64,000 nucleotides of DNA from CAWAQA01 sp963784065. GTDB taxonomy: Bacteria > Acidobacteriota > Vicinamibacteria > Vicinamibacterales > UBA2999. Positions 53,428-62,993 of this stretch are shown here, piece by piece (the stretch's first letter is position 1; each line of letters starts with the position of its first letter). A program made the position numbers and the translations under genes. The DNA lies in the NCBI GenBank assembly GCA_963784065.1, contig CAWAQA010000003.1:186001-250000 (forward strand), written 5' to 3'. The notes under the pieces are model-generated. The model worked only from the letters and a program-made list of their open reading frames with translations. It was not told where the DNA came from and ran no database searches.

Positions 53428-56101
53428 GTGTGCTGGCCCGTATCCGCGGCATGAGTCGCCATGAGCTCGCGTTCAGGGCCAGCTCGCAGGCGAGGATGCA
53501 CGCCGACCGGCTGAGCACGAGGGTCGTTCGCCCCCGCTGGCGGCGCGAACACCTCGCTGCGGCACTCGCGCCCGCCGCCGCGTCGGCCGACGTGCGCCAC
53601 GCGATCGAGCATCGGCAGTGGATGGACGTCCACCGGATGCTGGCGTCGGTTATGGACCGGAGGCAGCCGCGGTTCATCCTGGAGCCTGCGTCGGCGCCGG
53701 CCGTCCGCGAGGCGATCCTGGAGCGGTGGCCAGGCGCGGCCCGCGACGCAGCCGCCCGGGCGGACCTGATCCTGGCCGGTCGTTTCAATCTGCTCGCCTA
53801 TGAGGACCTGTCGTTCGGCAGCGGGGAGACGCCGCTCGACTGGCATTTCGATCCTGTGCACGGGGCACGCGCGCCGCGCGTGTGCTGGGCCGAAGTGCCG
53901 TACCTCGATCCCGCCTGCGGCGATCACAAGGTGATTTGGGAGCTCAATCGACATCAGCACTGGCTCGCGCTGACGCGGGCGTCGTGGCTCACGGGTCAGC
54001 CGCGATATCGGCAGGGGGTGCTCGATCAGCTTTCGAGCTGGCTCGCGGCGAATCCGCCGCTCCTCGGCATCAACTGGGCCAGCATGCTCGAGATCGGCTT
54101 GCGCTCGATTGCGTGGACCTGGGCACTGCACGCGTTGCGCGCCGACGACGACAGCGCCACCGAGCCGTGGCTCGTGGATGTCGCCTGCTCGGGCTGCACC
54201 GCCAGCTCTCGCATGTCGAGCAGCACCTGTCCCATTACTTCAGCCCGAACACCCATCTGACCGGCGAAGCGCTCGGGCTGTACGTGGTCGGGCGCGCCCT
54301 GCCGGAACTCGCGCACGCCGACCGGTGGGTTGCCAAAGGCCGCACGATCCTCCTCGCGGAGCTGGATCGCCAGGTGTGCGCTGATGGCGGCCACGCCGAG
54401 CGATCGACGCACTACCACCGCTACACGCTCGACTTCTACCTGCTCGCGCTGCTCGTGGCCACCCGCAACGGCGACACCGCGGCCCTGCCGCGATTCCGCG
54501 ACGGCGTTGCGCGCACGGCCGCCTTCCTGCGCGCCATGGCCGACGACAACGGACGCACGCCGCTCATCGGCGACGACGACGGCGGTATGTTGTGGCCGAT
54601 GACCGGGACGGCAGCCGAACGACGTGCGCGACTCGCTCGCGTTGGCGTCGGTCGTCCTCGAGGATCGAAGTCTGGCGCCGTGGGGCCTCCAGGAAGAGGC
54701 GGTGTGGCTTGCGTCGAGCAGTCACCCCGCACAAGTGCAGCGGCTGGCAGCCGCACCGGTGGCATCCGTATCGGCGCACGCACAGCCTCGCATTGAGACG
54801 CACGTCTTCCCGGATACCGGTTACGTCGTGGTACGCGAAGGGGCGCGAAGCCACCTCGTGTTCGACGTCGGCCCGCATGGATATCTGAACGGCGGCCACG
54901 CCCACGCCGACTCGCTTGCCGTGGCGATGAGCGTCAACGGGCATCCGTTGCTCGTCGATACGGGGACCGCCGCCTACACGACCGATCCGGCGCTGCGCGA
55001 CCGCATGCGCAGCTCGATTCTCCACAACACGCTGACGTTGGACGGCGTTGCCGCCTCGGTGCCGGACGGTCCGTTTCACTGGCGGTCGCGGACGGACGCG
55101 CGCCTCGACGCCTCCCGAAGCAACGCCGGCTTCGCGTGGGCCGAGGGGGCGCATGACGGCTACGGTCCCGCGCTCCATCGCCGGACACTCGTTCGCGCGC
55201 GCGGCGCGGGGACGCTCATCGTGGACCAGATCGGCGGCGGCGAGCGGCACACCGCACAACTGCACTGGCACTTCGGCCCCGAATGGGACGTCGGCTGCGA
55301 CTCGGCCCGGCGATTGCGGGCACGTCACGCCGACGGGACCGAGGCGTGGCTCGTCCGCGATAGCGGGAGTCTGTGGCTCACGCGTGGTGACGACGGAAAC
55401 GGGGCTGGGCTGGTGCTCGCCATGTTACGGGGCCGTCGTGCCCACGTGCGCAGCTCGCGTGACGCGCACCGCGCGCGCACCGTTCGACATCGTGACCTGG
55501 ATTGGCACCGGTCAAGAGAAGCCTTCCCTCGAGCGCGTGCATCCGGAGACCGACCCCTCGTCCAACGCCGTTGGAGTGCGCGTGGTGCAGGACGACACGG
55601 CGCGAGTGACGCTCATCCGCCCCGGCGAGCCGGCTGTTCGCGAAGGGCGCAGCGGCGCCATCGCGGACTACCACACCAACGCCCGCCTGCTGCACTACGC
55701 GATGCGGGGAAACGCACTGGCGGCGATCGCGATCGCGGACGCGACGCAGGTGCTGTCGCTGCGCGAAGGACTGCTCAGCCTCGCCGCTGACGATCACATC
55801 GACGATCTCCATCTGTCGATCGTCGACGGCGTCATGGAGTTGGTCGCCTCACGCCCGCTCGCACGCCTCCACCTCCAGGGCGCGGCGTTGACGCACGTCG
55901 TGCTGGTGACGTTGAACGGCCGCGAACTGCACCTCCCCGCCGGCGGACCGCGGGGATGCGCTCGTGATTCCCGCCGCGGCGTGGGCGGCACCGGCCGAAC
56001 CTGTCGACCCCGTTGCATCCGTTGAAGCTGTTGAGCGTGTGGAACGCCCCGGACCGCGCCGCGGCAACCGGGAGCAGGGAACCGTTGTATGTGTGGAATA
56101 G
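53424..56101 (+). CDS. Heparinase II/III-like protein of the EPS locus, frame changes
   Basis: About 890 residues with an N-terminal helical toroid: YEDLSFGSGETPLDWHFDPV, WELNRHQHWLALTRASWLTG, PLLGINWASMLEIGLRSIAW, FSPNTHLTGEALGLYVVGRA. A C-terminal beta-sandwich follows: GYVVVREGARSHLVFDVGPH, YLNGGHAHADSLAVAMSVNG (catalytic His), ILHNTLTLDG and QLHWHFGPEW. The family cleaves uronic-acid-containing polysaccharides by beta-elimination, consistent with the UDP-uronate enzyme in the operon at 22324. No signal peptide is obvious. Frame changes near 54185, 54610, 55440 and 55950. In the last frame it ends at 56101, overlapping the next gene start; in another frame at 56025. Confidence 0.85.
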
Positions 56102-57987
56102 CTGGCTTCGCCGATCTCGCCCCGCGCGCGCGTACGCTCGAGAGCGATCGCACTCGCGTCAAGGCCATGTGCGACGTGATGCGCCACCGCGGGCCCGACG
56201 ACGACGGCTTCTTCGTGGCGCCGGGCGTGGGCCTCGGCATGCGGCGCCTGAGCATCATCGACCTGGCGGGTGGTCACCAGCCGATTCAGAACGAGGACGG
56301 CACCGTCTGGGTCGTGTTCAACGGCGAGATCTACAACTACCGCGAGCTGCGCGACGACGCTGGAGGCAGCCGGCCACCGGTTCTACACGTCCAGCGATAC
56401 CGAGACGATCGTCCACGGGTACGAGGAGTGGGGCGAGAACGTCTTCTCGCGCCTGCATGGGATGTTCGGCATCGCGATCTGGGACGCGCGTGCCCGGACG
56501 CTGCTCCTCGCGCGCGACCGGCCCGGGCATCAAGCCGCTCTACTACGCGGAGGCGGCCGGACGCCTCTTTTTCGGCTCCGAGGCCAAGTGTCTGCTCGCG
56601 AACCCGGAGGTCGACCGCGAGCTCGATCCAGCAGGCGCTGGACCACTACCTCGCCTATCTGTACACGCCGCGCGACCGCTCGATCTTCCGCGGGATGCGG
56701 AAGCTGCCTGCCGGGCACTTCCTCAAGGTCCAGGACGGCCGCGTCGAGATCGAGCGCTACTGGCGCTTTCCCATCGACGCGACGTTCCGCGGATCGGAGG
56801 CGGATGCGCTCGATCAGCTCGAAGCACACGCTCGGCGACGGCCGTTCGCTCGCACATGGTCAGCGACGTCCCGCTCGGGGCGTTCCTTTCCGGCGGCATC
56901 GATTCGAGCGTCGTCGTCGCGCTGATGGCGAAGGCCGCGACGCAGCCGGTGAAGACCTTCTCGATCGGGTTCGACGAAGCGCCTTTCAACGAGCTGCCGC
57001 ACGCGCGCGCCGTCGCCGCGCACCTCGGCACCGACCATCACGAGTTCGTCGTGCGACCCGATGCGCTCGGCATCCTCGATCGCGCTGATCTGGCACTTCG
57101 ATGAGCCGTTCGCCGACTCGTCGGCGATCCCGACATGGTACGTGTCCGAGATCGCGCGCCGGCACGTGACCGTCGTGCTGTCCGGCGACGGCGGCGACGA
57201 GCTGTTCGGCGGCTACGACCGGTACCTGCCGCACCCGCTGGTGGCATCGCTTGACAGGTTCGTGCCTGGCGTCAGCCGCGTCGTCGCCGCCGCAACGTGG
57301 CGCGCACTGCCGCATGGCGCGCGCGGAAAGAACTTCCTCCGCCACCTGGCGCGCGATTCGCAAGGGCCGGTATCTCGACTCGATGACGTTGTACCACCGC
57401 GACGAGCGTGAATCGCTCCTGTCGGCCGATGTCGTGCGCCGCCTGCACGGCTGGGATGCGGAAGCCTACTTCGGGGTGCCCTTCGCGCGATTGGACGGGC
57501 TTCCGCTGGCGGCGCAGATGATGGCGTTCGACTTCGAGACATACCTGCCCGAGGACTGCCTGACCAAGGTGGATCGCATGAGCATGGCGCACTCGATCGA
57601 ATCGCGGGTGCCGCTCCTCGACCATCGGGTGATCGAGTTCGCCGCCTCGCTGCCGCCGTCGCATGAAAATCCAGGGCGAACCGCCGCAAGCACCTGCTCA
57701 AGGAGCTCGCGTTCAGGCTCGTGCCGCGCGAGCTGCTCGACCGGCCGAAGCAGGGATTCGGCATCCCGATCGGGACACTGGTTCCGCGGCTCGCTGCGGG
57801 AGACGTTCGGGGACGTGCTCGGATCGTCGGTCACGCGGCAGCGCGCGTACTTCAACCAGACGTTTGTCGGCGCATCCTGGACGAACACCTCGCCGGCACG
57901 CGGGACCATTCGCTGCACCTGTGGCAGCTTCTGGTCTTCGAGCTCTGGCACAGGGAGTACGTGGACGCTGCCGCCGTCGCGGCGTGA
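56089..57987 (+). CDS. Asparagine synthase-type amidotransferase (XrtA-associated amidotransferase 1), many frame changes
   Basis: About 630 residues. N-terminal glutaminase: MCGIAGFADLAPR with nucleophile Cys2, HRGPDDDG, RRLSIIDLAGGHQPI, FNGEIYNYREL. C-terminal synthetase: VPLGAFLSGGIDSSVVVAL (ATP-binding SGGIDSS), FSIGFDEAPFNELPHARAVA, VVLSGDGGDELFGGYDRYLP, ETYLPEDCLTKVDRMSMAHS. Both active sites are complete, unlike the related gene at 62994. It probably amidates a uronic acid or another carboxyl group of the polymer. About nine frame changes (near 56360, 56525, 56625, 56825, 57085, 57365, 57665, 57780, 57880). It overlaps the end of the heparinase-like gene. Confidence 0.85.
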
Positions 57988-58024
57988 TCGATCCGCAGTT
58001 GCCACCGACTCACCAGAGGCCGAC

Positions 58025-59113
58025 GTGTTACAGCCTGCGCGAATCCCCATAGCGCTGGTGCTGACCAGCTTCGACCCTGGCGGCACCGAACGGCAGATGA
58101 CCGAGCTCATGAGCCGGCTGGACTCGCGCCGCTTCGAGCTGCATGTGGCCTGCTTCCGCCGCGAAGGTCTGTGGCTCGCGCGCGTCGAACGCGCGGCGGT
58201 CCGCGTAACCGAGTTCCCGATCAAGGGATTCCTCTCCCTTTCAATGCCGCTGCAGTTGTGGCGGTTTGTCCGCTGGTGCCGCGAGCACCGCATCGCCGTG
58301 CTGCACGCCTGCGACTTCTACGCGAATGTCTTCGGGTTGACTGGCGGCGCCCTCGCGCGTGTTCCCGTCCGCATCGGCAGCCGGCGCGATCTCGTACTGC
58401 CTGGACGGACGCACGGCCAGCATCGTCTGCAACGGCTCACATATCGCCTCGCGGGCCGCGTGGTCGCCAATTCTCAAGCCGCCGCTGCACAGGTGGTGAG
58501 CGAAGGCGTGCCGGCGTCACGCGTATCGATGATCCCGAACGGCATCGATCTCGCGCGGTATCTGCTCCCGGGACGCCGCCTGCGCCGGCGTGTCATCACG
58601 ACCGTGGCGAATCTCCGCTCCGAGAAGGGACACGAAGTGCTGCTCGCCGCGGCAGCGATCGTGGCGCGGACATTCCCCGACGTCGAGCTTTGTCTCGCCG
58701 GCGGCGGCCCGATGCTGTCCGCGCTCGAGCGCCAGGCGCACGACTCTGGGCTGGCCGGCGTGGTGCGATTTCTCGGTCATCGAGAGGACGTGCCGAACGT
58801 GCTCGCTGACACCGACGTGTTCGTGCTGCCGTCGCGGACGGAGGCGTTTCCCAACGTGCTCCTCGAGGCGATGGCGTCCCGGTTGCCGGTCGTGGCAAGC
58901 GACGTCGGCGGCATTCCTGAGCTGGTGGAGCACGAGCGGAACGGCCTGCTCGTACCCGTTGGTGACGCGGAGGCACTCGCCGCCGCGATCCGGCGGCTCA
59001 TCGAGGAGCCGGCACTCGCGGACACGCTCGCCGCAGCGGCGCGTCAAACCGTCGAGAGCCGCTATTCCTTCGACCGCATGGTGGCAGCGTTCGAAGCGTT
59101 GTACCGAGGCTGA
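58025..59113 (+). CDS. GT4 family glycosyltransferase
   Basis: 362 residues, intact. IPIALVLTSFDPGGTERQMT (GG loop), FYANVFGLTGGALARVPVRI, VVANSQAAAAQVVSEGVPAS, MIPNGIDLARY, VVRFLGHREDVPNVLADTDV, SRTEAFPNVLLEAMASRLPV and ASDVGGIPELVEHERNGLLV. GTG 58025 is chosen because the frame has no earlier Met. It lies 37 bases after the asparagine synthase stop and is the last gene before a palindrome array. Confidence 0.88.
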   Translation: MLQPARIPIALVLTSFDPGGTERQMTELMSRLDSRRFELHVACFRREGLWLARVERAAVRVTEFPIKGFLSLSMPLQLWRFVRWCREHRIAVLHACDFYANVFGLTGGALARVPVRIGSRRDLVLPGRTHGQHRLQRLTYRLAGRVVANSQAAAAQVVSEGVPASRVSMIPNGIDLARYLLPGRRLRRRVITTVANLRSEKGHEVLLAAAAIVARTFPDVELCLAGGGPMLSALERQAHDSGLAGVVRFLGHREDVPNVLADTDVFVLPSRTEAFPNVLLEAMASRLPVVASDVGGIPELVEHERNGLLVPVGDAEALAAAIRRLIEEPALADTLAAAARQTVESRYSFDRMVAAFEALYRG

Positions 59114-59157
59114 GCTCGACGCGGCCACGTCCGCGGGAGACAAGGCAGTCAAGCCGA

Positions 59158-59326
59158 AGGGCCGCCCGAAGCCGGCCCCTGCGAGGGAAAAACCCGCACG
59201 TACGTAAGAAGGCCCGCTGAAGCCGGCCCTTACAACGGACACCCGCAAGTACGAAGGGCCGGCCAAAAGCCGGCCCTTCGATGGAACACGCCGCACGCAG
59301 GTTAGGGGCCGGCTTCAGCCGGCCCT
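59158..59326. repeat. Array of four REP-like palindromes (GGGCCGGC core)
   Basis: Four inverted repeats sit in 169 bases between convergent genes: 59158-59180 (imperfect), 59209-59231 (imperfect), 59252-59280 (12-bp perfect stem CGAAGGGCCGGC) and 59304-59326 (9-bp GGGCCGGCT with TC loop). Spacers are 24-31 bases. They may act as transcription stop and mRNA end protectors for both sides. Related copies may be scattered genome-wide. Confidence 0.75.
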
Positions 59327-59339
59327 CGACCGCTGACTG

Positions 59340-62300
59340 CTACGGCAGGATCGTCGTGTCGTTCTTCAGCGTCCCGGGCGACGTCGTCAGAAACTGCGCC
59401 GGCGACAGCACAACCTGGTCGATGATCAGGCCGTCCTCGCGGTTCTGGATGCGGATCGTCTGCAGGCCCGTCCCCGTGAACACGACGGGCGCGGCCACAA
59501 CACCCACGCCGTAACTGTTGTCCTGCCAGCCCCACCCGGACAGTCCGGCATTGGCGTCATCCTCGAGGTTCACGCTCATCGAGGACGTCGTCCCAATAAG
59601 CGCCGACGATACGCCGTCGAACTGCACGAACACCGAGTCGTTCGAGTAGGAGTTGCGCTCGGCCCGGCCGCGCATCCACAGGTGATACGGCACGCCCGCT
59701 TCCGCGAAGAACGTGAACTCCGCATAGTGCTCCGGAGCGGCCACGGCGGTGTTTACCTTCGCGAGCGACTTGTTGACGAGCCACAGACTGTAACCGCCGG
59801 CCGCCGTCGCGTCCGGCGTCAGCGTGAAGTTGCCGGCCATCCGACTCACCGCGGAGGCGCGCAGCACAATTTCCGACGTCGTACCGATGGTCACCAGGTT
59901 ACTCGCCGAGGTTGCGCCTTCGTCGTCGATCGCGACGGCAGCGAACGTGTACGTGCCCGACGTGGGAACAACCCACGTCATCGTGAACGCCGGGGCGGTG
60001 CCACTGCCAACCAGCGTTTCCCCGAGATAAAAGTCCACCCGCTGCACCACGCCGTCCACGTCCATGGGCTGCGCGGCGAGTGTAATCGTGGCGCCCACGG
60101 GCACGATCCCCCCCGTGCTCGGAGCCGTGATCGAAACGCTGGGCGCCGTGTTAGGCGGCGGCGCGACGAGGAGCGCGAGCGCGCGTGTCGCAAACCGCTC
60201 AATGTCGGTCGGATCCGTGGCCTGCACCGTGAACTCATACGTAGCTGCTGTCGCCGCGGCATGCGAGCCGCTGATGGTCGCGACCGGCGTGCCGAGGATG
60301 ACACCGTCGGCACTCATCGTGAGTCCTTCGGGCAGCGACCCTGCCGTCACGGACCAGACATAGGTGCCTGCCCCGCCAGTGGCCGAGAACGGCTGGCTGT
60401 AAGGAACCGTCTCGGTCGCGCCGGCGATTGCCTCCGTCAGAATCTGCACCGCCGGGAACGAAGGATCGACGTGCATCGAGAGCGGGTGCGTGCCGATCGC
60501 CCCCGTGGCGTCCTCCACCTGCACGGTGAATGCGTAATCGCCTTGGAGCGTGGCAGCGCCACTGATCGCGCCAGTGTGCTCGTCGAGCGACAGGCCGGTC
60601 GGCAGCGTGCCGCTCAGCACCGTCCAGTGATACGGCAGGCGGCCGCCGGTGGCGTTGAGCGTCGCGTCATAAGTCAGGAGCTCCTTCGTGGGCATCAACG
60701 ACGTCGTCGTCACGCGCGGCGGCGTCATTTCCGCCTGGGCAGCGATGGCACTGAGGTCGGCGCCGAGGTCAAGGCCGTCCGTACCTGCCCCTTCCCAGTT
60801 CGTCCCGGGCACCAGCGCAAAATCGCCAGCGGCGTAGGACGTGAAATGCGCCTCGAAGGCGGCCTGGGTCGGGAACTCGTTGCCCGCCGGGTAGTTACTT
60901 GCCTTGCCATTCGCAAGCACGTTCCGCGTGACGACGCCGCCGGGGAAGTAGTAGTTGATCGACGGGGTGCCAATACCCTTGCCGCTGCCAAGAATCCCGT
61001 AGTTGTTGTGGCGCGCCACGTTATTGGTCAGGACAAAATTCTCGGAGGGCCCGCCGTCCATCGTCATGAAACCGGTTCCGCTCGGCGAGATTATCGTGTT
61101 GTGGTCGATGGTCACGCCCCACGGGCCGTCGAAGATATTGAAGGCGTAACCGTTGCCGCCCCAGGCCTTGCTGACGTCCGAGAACTCGTTGTGCCGGATG
61201 ACGACGTTCTTCGTCTGCAGTGTCGGATTGCCATCGTCCCACCCGAGAATCGTCAGGCCGGAGCCGACATGGCGGACGACGTTGTACTCGAATGTCACGT
61301 TCTGGACGACGCACCACGGGCAGCCGCCCAGCGAGTTGCGTGGCGTGAAGAGGATCGCGGTCCCGTTCTGGGCCTGTGCCCAGTTGTTCTCCATGATGTT
61401 GTAGGCGATCAGCGCGCCACTCACGTGCTTCAGCTCGAAAATGTTCTTCACCTGCCACATCGTGCCGCTGGAGGACGGCGTCCCGGTGATGCCGGCGCTG
61501 GTGCCGTCGTCGGTGAAGACGGTCGACGTCACGACCCAGTAGACGTTCTGCGCCGCGGGCGTGCGACCGTAGACGACGGTACTCGGTCGCATCGGGCACG
61601 GGATCCCACGTGACGGCAACGCGCGACCCTGCCGGAACGGTGACGTTGACGGCTGCGGAGGCCGGCGACTTCGCGGTCGTGGCCGCGGCGGGACGACGCG
61701 CCATCACGCGATATGCGTAGCTCCCGGCCGCCAGACCGCCGTCGGGGGCGACGCTCGCCTGGACGTTCGCCGGCGTTGAGACGATCGGGTTACGCCAGCT
61801 GAGCGGACGGGTGAGTGTGTTGCCACGGAACACAAGGCCCGATGGCGTCATGTTCGGGATCTTCGGGTCATCGCCACCGAGCATGAATACCTCGGTGGCT
61901 GCCTCGAGATGGTTGTTCTCGATCCGGAATGGGCCCGGGCCGTTCCAGCCGCCGATGGCCTGGCTGTCCTGGCCGATCGCCTTCATCTCGACGATGTGGG
62001 AGTTGATGATCGTGATCTCCGCGGCGTTGATGGCAATCCCGCGCTTCTGCCCGTGCAGCAGGTCGCCAGTCATGTAGACGCGATCGACGATGAGGTGATG
62101 CGGTACCTGTGACAGCTGATTCTGGGCAGCGGATCCGTCACCAAGTTGGATGATGTCGTTGTATCCCTTCGGGTTGGCCTCGAACGCCACGAGCAGCAGC
62201 CGCCAATACGCCGCACCGGCCACGGTCCTTATGGCTGGCGACGTGGTGGCCGACCTGATCGTCGCGAGATGGGGCTTGTGCGCCGGCGAGACTCGCGTCC

Positions 62301-62565
62301 CTTCGGGCGGCAGCTGACTGCTGTGGGCGGTGCGAATCGTGATGTACTCAGCGCCGGCGTGGATCGGCAGCTTGAAGTTCCCGATGTAGGTCGCGCCGGG
62401 CTCGAGGACGATCGTGTCGCCTGCCTTTGCGGCGTTGATGGCCGTCTGGAGGTTGCCGCCAGCGGGTACAAAGAGGTCGGCAGCGCGCGCGGCCGAGGGA
62501 AGGGTGGTGAGGACCACCGCGGCAATCGCGCAGGCAGACCTTGGGACGGATCTCCAGTGACACAT
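59340..62565 (-). CDS. Very large secreted beta-helix/Ig/carbohydrate-binding protein, one frame change
   Basis: About 1,075 residues, signal peptide near ACAIAAVVLTTLPSAARA. Residues about 30-330 and 340-590 are beta-helix rungs (GGNLQTAINAAKAGDTIVL, IIQLGDGSAAQNQ, KAIGQDSQAIGGWNGPGPF, FEYNVVRHVGSGLTILG, VVIRHNEFSDVSKAWGG) around an FN3-like strand set. Then come two He_PIG-type Ig modules (GGRLPYHWTVLSGTLPTGLS; GAGTYVWSVTAGSLPEGLTM), a third Ig-like module (VSITAPSTGGIVPVGATITL, VQRVDFYLGETLVG) and a C-terminal carbohydrate-binding-like domain (FFAEAGVPYHLWMRGRAERN, SYSNDSVFVQFDG). One extra base near 61590. Paralogue of 5177-7027. It ends KNDTTILP, close to KNDATIYP inside the PLD-like protein. 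Probably surface- or matrix-associated. Confidence 0.82.
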
Positions 62566-62642
62566 AACAGAGCGTTCCTTTCGTGTGTTGAGGTGGAGTC
62601 GCTCTGCCCCGGAGTGACGTGGCCGAGCCTCACAGCAGAGGT

Positions 62643-62658
62643 GGCAACTGTGGTACCT
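62643..62658 (-). promoter_or_regulatory. Possible sigma-54 promoter of the large beta-helix gene
   Basis: The reverse strand reads AGGTACCACAGTTGCC: GG and GC 10 bases apart, -24 element with two mismatches, -12 TTGCC. It lies 78 bases before the start at 62565. Weak candidate, listed because its twin gene at 5177 has a similar one. Confidence 0.3.
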
Positions 62659-62964
62659 GATGAGGTAGGTGCCAGCTCTTGAGGCGCTTGCGCAGATTTC
62701 GAAGGAAACTGCAGAGTCGGGTTAGGTTCTAACTGCTGAGCTACCGGTTTTCCGACCTCATCCTGACGTTTCTGTCGAGCTGGGCATCCGACGGACGCGG
62801 CGCAGCGTCAAAATCGGGCTCGGATGACAGTGATGTTATGGATGAGGTGCGCTCGGTACCGTGCGGATGAGTAATGGCTTTCCCATTCCCTCCCTTCCCC
62901 CGGGACGCGCAGGTCCGCAGGATTGCCGCAAGGGCAAAATTACTGGAGTTTTTGGCAAAAACGC

Positions 62965-62980
62965 TGGCACCTTGCTTGCT
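62965..62980 (+). promoter_or_regulatory. Consensus sigma-54 promoter before the asparagine-synthase-like gene
   Basis: TGGCACCTTGCTTGCT matches TGGCAC-N5-TTGCT exactly, with GG and GC 10 bases apart. The start point would be about 12 bases beyond the GC, near 62991, so a message from here would have almost no leader if GTG 62994 is the start codon. Confidence 0.7.
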
Positions 62981-62993
62981 CAACCGATGGGCC

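Larger units (their letters stand above)
62566..62993. other. Divergent intergenic region with two sigma-54 candidates
   Basis: 428 bases between the big beta-helix gene (minus) and the degenerate asparagine-synthase-like gene (plus). It carries a weak minus-strand sigma-54 candidate (62643-62658) and a perfect plus-strand one (62965-62980). The reading frames crossing it have no family resemblance. Confidence 0.5.

Noticed and set aside
59682..61613. 643-codon plus-strand open frame
   Set aside because: It runs antisense to the large beta-helix protein and has Arg/His-rich shadow composition with no family motif.
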